NCBI RefSeq assembly: GCF_004339765.1
Contig: NZ_SMGO01000003.1
Span: forward strand, 248,001 to 312,000
Source: Albibacterium bauzanense
GTDB lineage: Bacteria > Bacteroidota > Bacteroidia > Sphingobacteriales > Sphingobacteriaceae
Length of the DNA: 64,000 nt
Reading direction: 5' to 3'
This document shows, piece by piece, positions 36,845 through 45,863 of the stretch (position 1 is its first letter; every line of letters starts with the position of its first letter). The notes under the pieces were generated by a model. The model searched no databases and was not told the DNA's origin. It saw only the letters and a list, made by a program, of their open reading frames with translations. A program made the translations under genes and the position numbers.

Positions 36845-38011
36845 ATGAAAAAACAAATCGTTTTAACAATCTTCTTAGGGCTACTTTGCATTGCCTCTTA
36901 TGCGCAACAGGCATTAGGTGGCGCCACAAACATCATTTCTCCAGAGGTCAATAGCAATCAAACAGTAACCTTCAGATTGCTTGCACCCAATGCAACAGAA
37001 GTAAAAGTATCAGGCGATTGGATGCCGGCGGAAGGCTGGGTACCTGGATCTGTAAATATGACTAAAGGAGAAGGAGGAATCTGGACTTATACAACCTCTG
37101 CTCTGCCATCCGACTTATATATGTACTCATTTCTCGTTGATGGATTTAAAACTACAGACCCTAATAATGTTTATCTAATCAGAGACGTAGCTTCTGTAAC
37201 CAATGTCTTTATCGTTGGGGATGGAAAAGCAGATCTATACCAGGTAAACAATGTACCTCACGGAACTGTAGCTCGCAGATGGTATGATTCACCAGGAAAT
37301 AACAAAAAGAGAAGAGTAACAATCTACACTCCGCCAAACTACGAAAACAGCAATGAAAAATATCCTGTTCTTTACCTTTTGCATGGTATGGGAGGAGATG
37401 AAGAAGCTTGGATAGCATTAGGAAGAACATCACAAATTATGGATAACCTGATTGCCCAAGGAAAAGCAAAACCAATGATCGTGGTAATGACCAATGGAAA
37501 CGTTGCTCAGGAAGCAGCCCCGGGAGAATCAAGCCTCGGTTTCTACAAACCAACCATGCAGCTTGAAAACACAATGGATGGTAAAATGGAAGAAACCTTT
37601 TCTGACGTAATCAAATTCATAGAAAGCAATTACCGTGTAAAGGCTGATAAAGCGAATCGTGCAATCGCAGGTTTATCTATGGGAGGATATCACTCATTAC
37701 ACATATCAAGATACTATCCTAATACTTTCGATTATGTAGGTCTATTTTCTGCTGCTATTATGCCCAGTCAAACAACATCACCTGCATATGCAGACTTCGA
37801 TAACACATTACAAAAGCAAAAAGATAATGGGTATAAACTTTACTGGATAGCTATCGGCAAAACAGATTTTCTTTACAAAACCGTAACCGAGTACAGAGAG
37901 AAACTTGATAAAATAGGTATGAAATATCAATACAGAGAAAGCGAAGGCGGCCATACCTGGACCAATTGGCGCGATTATCTTTCAGAATTTGTACCCTTAT
38001 TATTTAAATAA
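36845..38011 (+). CDS. secreted CE1-like esterase with E-set (CBM48-like) domain, copy 1
   Basis: The 388 residues carry a signal peptide ending in AYAQQ. An E-set domain (about 25-125) has VTFRLLAPNATEVKVSGDW, and an alpha/beta-hydrolase domain follows. The nucleophile Ser278 is in GLSMGG, the acid is probably Asp341 (GKTDF) and the His370 is in EGGHTW. The length and pairing match the carbohydrate esterase family 1 (feruloyl or acetyl esterases) and trehalose-mycolyl-like hydrolases; the former fits a Sus-type operon. It is followed by a near twin. Confidence 0.88.
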   Translation: MKKQIVLTIFLGLLCIASYAQQALGGATNIISPEVNSNQTVTFRLLAPNATEVKVSGDWMPAEGWVPGSVNMTKGEGGIWTYTTSALPSDLYMYSFLVDGFKTTDPNNVYLIRDVASVTNVFIVGDGKADLYQVNNVPHGTVARRWYDSPGNNKKRRVTIYTPPNYENSNEKYPVLYLLHGMGGDEEAWIALGRTSQIMDNLIAQGKAKPMIVVMTNGNVAQEAAPGESSLGFYKPTMQLENTMDGKMEETFSDVIKFIESNYRVKADKANRAIAGLSMGGYHSLHISRYYPNTFDYVGLFSAAIMPSQTTSPAYADFDNTLQKQKDNGYKLYWIAIGKTDFLYKTVTEYREKLDKIGMKYQYRESEGGHTWTNWRDYLSEFVPLLFK

Positions 38012-38022
38012 ACTCAAGAATT

Positions 38023-39159
38023 ATGAAAAAGTCAATTATTCTAACTTTTATTATAGCTTTATGGAGCATAGCTTCTTTCGCCCAACAAGCTTTGGGAGGT
38101 GCAACAAATATTATCTCTCCAGAAGTTCATAATAATCAAACAGTTACTTTCAGGCTTCTGGCGCCCAATGCAAAAGAGGTAAAAATTTCCGGAGATTGGA
38201 TGCCTGCTCCCCGCTCGGCAGATATGACCAAAAATGCAGATGGCATTTGGACTTATACTACCTCTGCTCTGGCATCCGACTTATATATGTACTCCTTCTT
38301 TGTTGATAGGTTTAAAACCACCGATCCTAATAACGTCTATTTGATAAGAGATGTAGCTACCGTAACCAATGTCTTTATTGTTGGAAATGGAAAGGCAGAT
38401 CTATATCAAGTAAATAACGTACCTCATGGAACCGTTGCCCGTAGATGGTATGATTCGCCAGGAAATAATAAAAAAAGAAGAATAACCATCTATACTCCTC
38501 CAAACTATGAAAATACCAACGAGAAATATCCAGTTCTTTATTTATTACATGGTGCCGGTGGTGATGAAGAAGCTTGGATAGCTTTAGGAAGAGCTTCTCA
38601 AATCATGGATAACCTGATTGCCCAAGGAAAAGCAAAACCAATGCTTGTAGTAATGACCAACGGAAACAATGCTCAAGAGGCAGCTCCGGGAGAATCAAGT
38701 ATGGGAATGTATAAACCATCTATGCAGGTAGCAAATACACCAGGAAAAATGGAAGAAACTTTCCCTGATGTAATTAAATTTATTGAGAGCAATTACCGCG
38801 TAAAAGCTGATAAAGCTAACCGTGCAATTGCAGGATTATCTATGGGAGGTGGACATACAATAAATATCTCCAGATTACATCCAAATACATTTGATTATAT
38901 GGGCGTATTTTCTGCTCCGGGTGCTGCAGATGGAAATGCTGAATATGATAAAACATTAGAACAACAAAAAGCAAACGGATTCAAACTTTATTGGATTGCT
39001 GTAGGCAAAACAGATTTTCTATTTGATCGTGTAACAGCCTATCGGGCAAAGCTTGATCAAATGGGCTTTCCATACAAATACAGAGAAAGCGAAGGCGGTC
39101 ATACCTGGACCAATTGGCGTGATTACCTATCAGAATTTGCTCCAATGTTATTCAAATAA
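38023..39159 (+). CDS. secreted CE1-like esterase with E-set domain, copy 2
   Basis: The 378 residues share almost the whole organisation of the preceding gene: signal peptide ending in SFAQQ, E-set domain, and hydrolase with nucleophile Ser273 in GLSMGGG. The same catalytic GKTDF and EGGHTW are present. It has a shorter insert in the E-set domain. The genes are 11 nt apart, a tandem duplication that probably gave two ester specificities. Confidence 0.88.
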   Translation: MKKSIILTFIIALWSIASFAQQALGGATNIISPEVHNNQTVTFRLLAPNAKEVKISGDWMPAPRSADMTKNADGIWTYTTSALASDLYMYSFFVDRFKTTDPNNVYLIRDVATVTNVFIVGNGKADLYQVNNVPHGTVARRWYDSPGNNKKRRITIYTPPNYENTNEKYPVLYLLHGAGGDEEAWIALGRASQIMDNLIAQGKAKPMLVVMTNGNNAQEAAPGESSMGMYKPSMQVANTPGKMEETFPDVIKFIESNYRVKADKANRAIAGLSMGGGHTINISRLHPNTFDYMGVFSAPGAADGNAEYDKTLEQQKANGFKLYWIAVGKTDFLFDRVTAYRAKLDQMGFPYKYRESEGGHTWTNWRDYLSEFAPMLFK

Positions 39160-39161
39160 TA

Positions 39162-39205
39162 AAAAAGCAGGGGCACTCATAAATTTATGAGTACCCCTGC
39201 TTTTT
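39162..39205. terminator. bidirectional terminator after the esterases
   Basis: AAAAAGCAGGGG-C-ACTCATAAA and its complement TTTATGAGT-A-CCCCTGCTTTTT form a long stem with one C/A mismatch, followed by T's on both strands. It serves the esterases and the converging TonB receptor. Confidence 0.9.
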
Positions 39206-39272
39206 ATTATAATTGAGCGTCAGTTCTCTAGAACTAATCTTCTTCCTTTAGTTATAGATAGCAAAAATAATC

Positions 39273-41843
39273 TTAAAAACCATAACGTAAAGTCACTCCG
39301 AAAGTTCTTTGATCTCCAAGTACGCCGGCATAATGACCAGCATTACCACCTGCTGGCAATAGTTGTTCAAAATAATCCTTATCAAGCAAATTACGGCTCC
39401 ATATATAGCCTGAAAGGCCGTAGGGAGCTTTAAAACCAGCTCTGGCATTAAGCACTGTATAACCGTCAATATTTAAATAGGTTGATGGAGATGAACTTGA
39501 CGAGAATGAAGAACGGAAAGAGTCATCCAACGCAATAAAGAATTTCACATCTTTACCGATAGATTTAGCTGCGATAGCAAATTCGCCACCAATTGATCCG
39601 GCCCATTTTGAAACACCGGGAAGTACCCCTCCTGAAATATCTTTAAATGCTACCTGTACCCCATCTACTGTTAAACCTGTTTCTTCCAACGGAAGCGGTG
39701 CATTTGTGAATTTAACATATTTTGCATCCGTATAAGCAGCAGCTCCATAGAAAGAAAAGTATTCATTTACCCTAATGTTAGCATCAAACTCAATACCCTT
39801 TACGTTAACTTTCTCAGCATTTGCAATATAACCACGATTAACACCTAATTCTGCTGATTGAACATTGGTCTGATAATCCTTAATATCCGAATTATGGAAC
39901 GTTAAATTCAATGTCAGGTTATCTGTTGGAGTAGTCTTAATCCCTAACTCATAATGCTTTGTATCTTCAGGTTTGATAACTGCCAGATCTGTTGCCGCTT
40001 CACCATTAATAGTTGGCAAACCAGCCACATTAACTCCTACAGGCTTAAAGCTAGTAGAATAAGTAGCAAAGGCATTAATACGTCTGCTAGGTTTGTAAGC
40101 TACCGTAAGCTGATAAGTGAAGTTGTTTTCATCAGCATCTGCTTTATATTGTTGACTGCTATAAACAGCATTTTTTAATGCAATCAATGCCGGATCAGTA
40201 GTTTCCAAACCACCTTTGGCAATCCGGTTATAATCAACAACCTTCTTATCATAGTTAAAGCGAGCACCCGGCAAAACATGCAAACCTTCTACAATTTCCC
40301 AATCCAGACTAGCAAATACTGCCGCACTTTGAGATTTGATAGAAGCATTTGTGTAGATACCATACCCTTCAAAAAGCCCGGGAGTTTTCCATAATTCACT
40401 GGTTGAGTTCTGTGAAAAACGCCATTGAGCTGAGCCAGATTCTTCAGTACCCGTAGTTTTAACTTCTTGATCCATGTAAAATACACCAACAACACCACTT
40501 AAATTAGAAGATAGCTCACCTGCATAACGAATTTCCTGCGACCAATTTCTATGTTTCGAAGGATTTTGTGATTTTGATAATGCCTGTAAACCTGTAAAAT
40601 CCCGGTCATTAGAAGGATCCCAATTCCAATAACGCCATGCAGTAGTAGAAGTTAAAGTACCCGGTCCTATTTTAGCATCCAAATTCAAAGAAACACCACC
40701 CAATTGATTGCCCGATCTCCAAGGAGTATCATGATCTATTTTACGATCAAAAGCATTTAAGCTTGGCAGCGAATAACCAAGATCTGCAGTTATCGCATCA
40801 AATTGGCGATATGCAGGGCGTAATGTAGGTGCAACTCCTGCAACAACTTGCGCATAACCATCAGGTTTTTGATCAGTAAAATCTCCGGCAAGTGTAATAG
40901 AAAGATTCTCTGAATACTTGTAAAGCAGCTGAGCACGTAAACCCAGGTTATTGATATCATTAACAGAATATCCTGTTTTTACATTTTCAATCAGCCCGTC
41001 GCGTTGTGTTCCTGAAAAAGAAAGACGCGCAGCAAATTTATTGCTCAATGGGCCGGATATGGAGGCTTTTGCTTGAATATACCCATAATTCCCAAAACTG
41101 GTCTCAAAGGTAGCTTCTGGTATAAAACTAGCTTTACGCGTTATGATATTGAACGCCCCCGCACTTGTATTTTTACCAAACAACGTACCCTGCGGACCGC
41201 GCAATACCTCAATACGCTCTACATCAATAAAATCAATGGTTGCAGCCGCCGGACGAGCATAATATACACCGTCTACGTAAAACCCAACACCTGGATCAAG
41301 ACCATCATTCGTAAGTCCGAATGGTGAACCTATTCCACGAATATTGATTCCTGTATTACGAGGATTAGATGTATAAAGCTGAACCGATGGAATAAGCTCT
41401 TTTACTCTATTGACATTAAAGGCGCCTGATTGTTCAATTTGGCTACCTCCTATCACCGAAATCGGGATAGGCACTTCCTGCAGGGCTTCTGAACGTCTTC
41501 TTGAAGTTACAACAATCTCATCCAGCAAAGAACTTTCAAGCAAAACTAACTCGACAGGTGTATCCTGAATTTGCAATATCTGAAAATCCTGGGCTTTGTA
41601 ACCAACAGAACTAACCTGAAGGTAAAATGGAGGCTCTTGCCTTGAAGTAATACTGAAGGCTCCATTTTCATCTGCACTTACAGAAATATTAGTGCCTCTT
41701 ATTACCACAGTCGCATGTGGTACCGGAACTCCATTAGTGCGCTTTATTATACCTGTTACAGGACTTTGCGCATAAGTAAAACCTGTGGAAAGCACGGTGC
41801 TTCCAAGGGTTAAAATAAAAAATAAGGTAATTATAGATTTCAT
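39273..41843 (-). CDS. stand-alone TonB-dependent receptor (no SusD partner)
   Basis: The protein has 856 residues: a signal peptide, a carboxypeptidase-like domain (about 28-110, VTGIIKRTNGVPVPHATVVIRGT), a plug with EIVVTSRRRSEALQEVPIPISVIGG and VERIEVLRGPQGTLFGKNTSAG, and a barrel ending in the usual aromatic C-terminus (LRYGF). No STN domain and no SusD follow. The plug and barrel style resembles proteobacterial type receptors rather than SusC. It is divergent from a LysR-Prx-cysJI operon, and import of a sulfur compound is a possible role (inference). Confidence 0.9.
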   Translation of the reverse strand: MKSIITLFFILTLGSTVLSTGFTYAQSPVTGIIKRTNGVPVPHATVVIRGTNISVSADENGAFSITSRQEPPFYLQVSSVGYKAQDFQILQIQDTPVELVLLESSLLDEIVVTSRRRSEALQEVPIPISVIGGSQIEQSGAFNVNRVKELIPSVQLYTSNPRNTGINIRGIGSPFGLTNDGLDPGVGFYVDGVYYARPAAATIDFIDVERIEVLRGPQGTLFGKNTSAGAFNIITRKASFIPEATFETSFGNYGYIQAKASISGPLSNKFAARLSFSGTQRDGLIENVKTGYSVNDINNLGLRAQLLYKYSENLSITLAGDFTDQKPDGYAQVVAGVAPTLRPAYRQFDAITADLGYSLPSLNAFDRKIDHDTPWRSGNQLGGVSLNLDAKIGPGTLTSTTAWRYWNWDPSNDRDFTGLQALSKSQNPSKHRNWSQEIRYAGELSSNLSGVVGVFYMDQEVKTTGTEESGSAQWRFSQNSTSELWKTPGLFEGYGIYTNASIKSQSAAVFASLDWEIVEGLHVLPGARFNYDKKVVDYNRIAKGGLETTDPALIALKNAVYSSQQYKADADENNFTYQLTVAYKPSRRINAFATYSTSFKPVGVNVAGLPTINGEAATDLAVIKPEDTKHYELGIKTTPTDNLTLNLTFHNSDIKDYQTNVQSAELGVNRGYIANAEKVNVKGIEFDANIRVNEYFSFYGAAAYTDAKYVKFTNAPLPLEETGLTVDGVQVAFKDISGGVLPGVSKWAGSIGGEFAIAAKSIGKDVKFFIALDDSFRSSFSSSSSPSTYLNIDGYTVLNARAGFKAPYGLSGYIWSRNLLDKDYFEQLLPAGGNAGHYAGVLGDQRTFGVTLRYGF

Positions 41844-41987
41844 GACTTGTCTTTGATCTTTAAATAAAAAATTAATTATGATATAAATACTGTGTTTAAA
41901 TTGAATTACAGGGCTGTTTCAACATAAACTATCATAAACGATAAAGACTTTTTCGGGGTTTAAAACTGGATTTCGATTTGTTTTCAT

Positions 41988-42016
41988 ATATTGTCTACTG
42001 AATTAGTCGACAATAT
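41988..42016. promoter_or_regulatory. 29-bp interrupted palindrome upstream of the TonB receptor
   Basis: ATATTGTCTACT (41988-41999) pairs with AGTCGACAATAT (42005-42016), one mismatch in 12, around GAATT. It lies 145 bp before the receptor's ATG and is a strong operator candidate or a stem in its leader. Confidence 0.45.
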
Positions 42017-42311
42017 TAAAACAAGTTTTTCACACCACAAAATAAAATCTACTATTTTTATAGACTTTATAAAAATAAGGGACTTCAAGCAGCTTTAGAT
42101 AATACTTAATCTTACCTTGCTTTACGTCTTAGAAGTATTCATGCACTATCCATGCGCTATATCTCAGCTTTTTTAAAATAAATAACGTAGATGTAGCACT
42201 AGAACGAGAAAGAATGTTTTCAATCATCTAAAGGAAAGTACAAGTGATTTAACAACTTTACTTCATCAAAATGTAATTATTCGATGATTGTTTATAATTA
42301 TCCATTTATAG

Positions 42312-42328
42312 ACTATAATATCTATAGT
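42312..42328. promoter_or_regulatory. candidate LysR box, T-N11-A type
   Basis: ACTATA-ATATC-TATAGT is a 17-bp palindrome containing a T-N11-A core, the general form of LysR-family sites. It lies about 96 bp before the LysR start, in the expected range for autoregulation. Confidence 0.45.
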
Positions 42329-42380
42329 TATTATCAGTAAATTGCATAGTATACATTAAAAACTTTCATGCAAATCTCTC

Positions 42381-42409
42381 TTGATGTTATTTATCAAGAC
42401 CTACATTTG
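42381..42409 (+). promoter_or_regulatory. consensus promoter of the LysR operon
   Basis: TTG (42381-42383), 18-nt spacer, and TACATTTG (42402-42409), an exact TAnnTTTG. The first ATG follows 14 nt later, so the leader is very short. Confidence 0.6.
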
Positions 42410-42423
42410 ATCAATCAACCACA

Positions 42424-43329
42424 ATGGAAATACGATATCTCAGACTAATTAAGGCTATAGTTGAAGAAGGCAGCATCACTAGAGCAATGGATGTACTCCA
42501 CTTATCTCAAAGTGCTTTAAGCTACCAACTCAAAGAAGCAGAATTACAAGTAGGAACCTTAGTCTTCTATCGTAGAAATAAAAAACTAATACTTACTCCT
42601 GTTGGCAAAAAGCTCTATGCAGTTGCTAATAAGGTCATTAAAGAACTAGACTCTGCCGAATCTGAAATAAAAAAGATGATGAATGGCGAGAATGGTGTCA
42701 TCCGCATCAGCACTGAATGTTATACAAGCTATCATTGGCTACCAGCAGTTCTTAAAAAATTCAAGGGAGAATTTCCAAATGTGGAGATCGAAATCGTGTT
42801 TGAAGCAACACACCGTCCGATAGAAAAGCTGATAGAAGGTGAATTGGATTTAGCAATAACCAGCAATCCGGAACAGATTGAGCAGATTGAGTTTGTACAG
42901 CTCTTCTCAGATGAAATGCTTGCTGTAGTTTGTAACCACCACCCTTGGGCAAACAGAGAATATGTAGAGGCCGAAGACTTTCAGGATGTTTCATTGATTA
43001 TTCATTCTTTACCTCTTGATACCGTTTCTATTTTCAGAACGCAATTGACTCCAAAGGGTATTAACCCTAAAAAGCTAATCGTATTGCCTCTTACTGAAGC
43101 ATCGATAGAGTTAGTTAAAGCAAACATGGGTGTTATTGTATTGGCCAACTGGGCCTTACAACCCTATTTAAATGATGAGATTAAAGCCATAAAGATTAAT
43201 CCGGAAGGCTTTTTCCGACAGCAGTATATCGCCAGGATCCGTAATCGGGACTACCCTGTTTACTTCGATTACTTTATCAAATTTCTTCGGGAAGAAATTA
43301 AGTTGGATACACAAACCATCAAGAATTAA
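42424..43329 (+). CDS. LysR-family regulator, MetR-like
   Basis: The 301 residues have an N-terminal winged helix (EIRYLRLIKAIVEEGSITRAMDVLHLSQSALSYQLKEAE) and a periplasmic-binding-like effector domain beginning at about 90. The entry ISTECYTSYHWLPAVLKKFKGEFP is close to the MetR homocysteine-responsive type. It is the first gene of an operon with a peroxiredoxin and sulfite reductase, so a sulfur-related effector is likely, for instance a thiol or an intermediate. Confidence 0.88.
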   Translation: MEIRYLRLIKAIVEEGSITRAMDVLHLSQSALSYQLKEAELQVGTLVFYRRNKKLILTPVGKKLYAVANKVIKELDSAESEIKKMMNGENGVIRISTECYTSYHWLPAVLKKFKGEFPNVEIEIVFEATHRPIEKLIEGELDLAITSNPEQIEQIEFVQLFSDEMLAVVCNHHPWANREYVEAEDFQDVSLIIHSLPLDTVSIFRTQLTPKGINPKKLIVLPLTEASIELVKANMGVIVLANWALQPYLNDEIKAIKINPEGFFRQQYIARIRNRDYPVYFDYFIKFLREEIKLDTQTIKN

Positions 43330-43356
43330 ATGTTTAACCTTAAATAATAAATAAAA

Positions 43357-43992
43357 ATGAGTTTACAAATTGGAGACACTGCTCCTGATTTCAGTGCAAC
43401 AACAACAAGCGGTGAAATTGATTTTCACAAATGGATTGGCAATGGTTGGGCAATCTTATTCTCACACCCTGCAGATTTTACACCTATTTGTACTACAGAG
43501 CTTGGTCGTACAGCACAATTAAAAGCTGAATTTGATAAGAGAAATACCAAAGTAATTTTTGTAAGTGTTAACGACCTTAGTTCACACGAAGGCTGGGTAA
43601 AAGATATCAATGCTACTCAAAACACGACTGTTAATTTTCCTGTAATTGCAGATCCGGATCGCAAAGTGGCTGAATTATATGGCATGATTCATCCAAATGC
43701 ATCTACTACTGCACCGGTAAGATCGGTATTCTTTATTGGCCCTGATAAAAAAATTAAAGCTACCATCACCTACCCTGCTTCTACTGGCAGAAACTATGCT
43801 GAGATTTTACGTGTACTAGACTCTTTACAATTAACCAGCGAATACAGTGTTGGCACTCCGGTTGACTGGGAAGTTGGACAAGATGTTGTTATTTCTACCG
43901 CTATTAAAGATGAAGATATCCCTAAGAATTTTCCAAAGGGCCATCGTGTAGTTAATCCTTATTTACGTTACACCCCTCAACCAAATATCTAA
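43357..43992 (+). CDS. 1-Cys peroxiredoxin (Prx6 type)
   Basis: The 211 residues begin with QIGDTAPDFSA. The peroxidatic site is PADFTPICTTE with Cys45, which is the only cysteine in the whole protein, so it works by the 1-Cys mechanism. A C-terminal extension PKNFPKGHRVVNPYLRY is typical of Prx6. It stands 27 nt after the LysR gene and 3 nt before cysJ, in the same operon. A role in protecting sulfite assimilation from peroxide is an inference. Confidence 0.92.
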   Translation: MSLQIGDTAPDFSATTTSGEIDFHKWIGNGWAILFSHPADFTPICTTELGRTAQLKAEFDKRNTKVIFVSVNDLSSHEGWVKDINATQNTTVNFPVIADPDRKVAELYGMIHPNASTTAPVRSVFFIGPDKKIKATITYPASTGRNYAEILRVLDSLQLTSEYSVGTPVDWEVGQDVVISTAIKDEDIPKNFPKGHRVVNPYLRYTPQPNI

Positions 43993-43995
43993 TTT

Positions 43996-45819
43996 ATGGA
44001 CTGGGAAACAGGCTTTAAAAGAGGGCCGTTTTCTGACGAACAAGCTAAAGAATTTAACAAACTGTTTTCTCAACTCAATGAGAATCAATTTCAATGGCTA
44101 CGCGGTTTCTTAACAGGAATAGACCCTCTTCTACAAAATACGACTTCTTTTACTGATCTAAATCTAGCCGAACCTGAACTAAAGCAAATTAAATCTGTTT
44201 CAGCTGACCCCGTGTGGATACTTTATGGTACCCACACAGGAAACAGCGAAGGTTTAGCTAAGCAATCAGCAAAAGCAATTGGTGAATTAGGTTTCGAAAC
44301 CAAAGTCGCAGATATGGGTTCTTTTAAAGTAAGAGAACTCAAAACGATCAAAAAACTACTCGTGATCGTGAGCACACATGGCTTAGGAGATCCTCCTCCG
44401 GAAGCAGAAGAATTTCATGCATTCTTACATAGTTCGAAAGCTCCTGAATTAAAACATATAGACTATTCTGTATTAGCCTTAGGCGATAGCAGCTATACAG
44501 AATTTTGCCAGGCAGGTATCCAATTTGATGAAATACTTGAAAAATTAGGCGCAAATCGAATCGCAAAAAGAGTAGAATGTGATGTTGATTATGAAGATGG
44601 CCATGCAGCATGGTTACAAGAAGTAATTTCTAAACTGACAGCTGGTAATGGAGGGAGTATACAAGCTACGGTAGTTGAGCAAAAACCTCTTATCAAGTTG
44701 GAGACAGTTTACAACCGTAAGAATCCATTTCCAGCAACGATCTTAAATAAAATAAACCTGAATGGACGTAATTCTGAAAAAGAAACCATCCATTTGGAGT
44801 TAGATTTAAAGGGATCTGAATTGCATTATGAACCAGGCGACGCGCTTGGAATTTATGCAATCAACTCTAAACGATTAACCGATGGAATACTAAATTTATG
44901 CAAGCTCTCCGGAGAAGAAAGAGTTAAAACCCATCATGGAGAGAAAAGCTTATTCGATGCTCTCAGCGACGATTATGAGCTTACTCCATTAACAAGTGTA
45001 TCATTAAAGCATTATGCAGAACTTACTGGAAATGATAGCTTACAGAAAATAATTTCCAACAATAGTTCAATTGCAGAATACATCCACGGCCGCGACATTT
45101 ACGACCTCTTGCAAGAGGTACCTTATAAATTATCTCCTGATGAGTTGATATCTATTTTACGGAAGAATACACCTAGAATGTACTCCATTGCCTCCAGCCA
45201 GGAAGCAGTTGATGATGAAGTTCATATTGCTGTATCCGTAGTTCGATATGAAGGTTATGGCAGATACAAAGAAGGCTTTTGTTCATCGTTTTTATCAGAT
45301 CGTGTTCATACCGATGAGCAAGTGAAGGTTTTTATTGATCCAAATACTCGATTTAAGCTTCCCGCTAATCCGGATTCGCCTATTATCATGGTGGGTGCTG
45401 GTACAGGTATAGCACCATATCGTTCGTTTATGCAACATCGCGAACTGACAGATTCACACGGAAAATCATGGCTATTCTTTGGTGAAAGGAACTTCACAAC
45501 CGATTTCCTTTATCAGTCGGAGTGGCTGCAATATATTAAAGACGGAGTTCTAACAAAAGCAGATGTAGCTTTCTCTCGCGATCAGGAAAGAAAGATTTAT
45601 GTACAGCACAGGATGATGGAGAAGGGCAAAGAACTTTTTAATTGGTTAGAGAATGGTGCTCATTTCTATGTTTGCGGTGATGCACAGCATATGGCAAAAG
45701 ATGTAGATTTTGCTTTAAAAGATATCATCCAAACTCATGGAGGATTGACAAAAGATAAAGCAGATGAATATATAAAAGCCATGCAGCAATCTAATCGCTA
45801 TCAAACAGACATCTACTAA
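43996..45819 (+). CDS. cysJ: NADPH sulfite reductase flavoprotein alpha subunit
   Basis: The 607 residues show a short N-terminal region (NENQFQWLRGFLTG), a flavodoxin domain (GTHTGNSEGLAKQ, about 73-215, FMN), an FAD-binding connecting domain with RMYSIASS, and an NADPH domain with GAGTGIAPYRSFM and the terminal RYQTDIY. It passes electrons from NADPH via FAD and FMN to CysI. Its start lies 3 nt after the peroxiredoxin stop. Confidence 0.95.
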   Translation: MDWETGFKRGPFSDEQAKEFNKLFSQLNENQFQWLRGFLTGIDPLLQNTTSFTDLNLAEPELKQIKSVSADPVWILYGTHTGNSEGLAKQSAKAIGELGFETKVADMGSFKVRELKTIKKLLVIVSTHGLGDPPPEAEEFHAFLHSSKAPELKHIDYSVLALGDSSYTEFCQAGIQFDEILEKLGANRIAKRVECDVDYEDGHAAWLQEVISKLTAGNGGSIQATVVEQKPLIKLETVYNRKNPFPATILNKINLNGRNSEKETIHLELDLKGSELHYEPGDALGIYAINSKRLTDGILNLCKLSGEERVKTHHGEKSLFDALSDDYELTPLTSVSLKHYAELTGNDSLQKIISNNSSIAEYIHGRDIYDLLQEVPYKLSPDELISILRKNTPRMYSIASSQEAVDDEVHIAVSVVRYEGYGRYKEGFCSSFLSDRVHTDEQVKVFIDPNTRFKLPANPDSPIIMVGAGTGIAPYRSFMQHRELTDSHGKSWLFFGERNFTTDFLYQSEWLQYIKDGVLTKADVAFSRDQERKIYVQHRMMEKGKELFNWLENGAHFYVCGDAQHMAKDVDFALKDIIQTHGGLTKDKADEYIKAMQQSNRYQTDIY

Positions 45820-45863
45820 AAGCGTTGGTCTCTAATAATTTATAATACACAGCAAATAAGAAA

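Larger units (their letters stand above)
41844..42423. other. 580-bp divergent regulatory region, no gene seen
   Basis: No convincing reading frame was found. It holds two palindromes (listed separately), a consensus promoter for the LysR gene, and an A/T-rich remainder. It controls the TonB receptor on one side and the LysR-led operon on the other. Confidence 0.6.

Noticed and set aside
41844-42423. Small RNA or small gene in the 580-bp gap
   Set aside because: No frame with a start context and no stem with a T-run was found apart from the palindromes.
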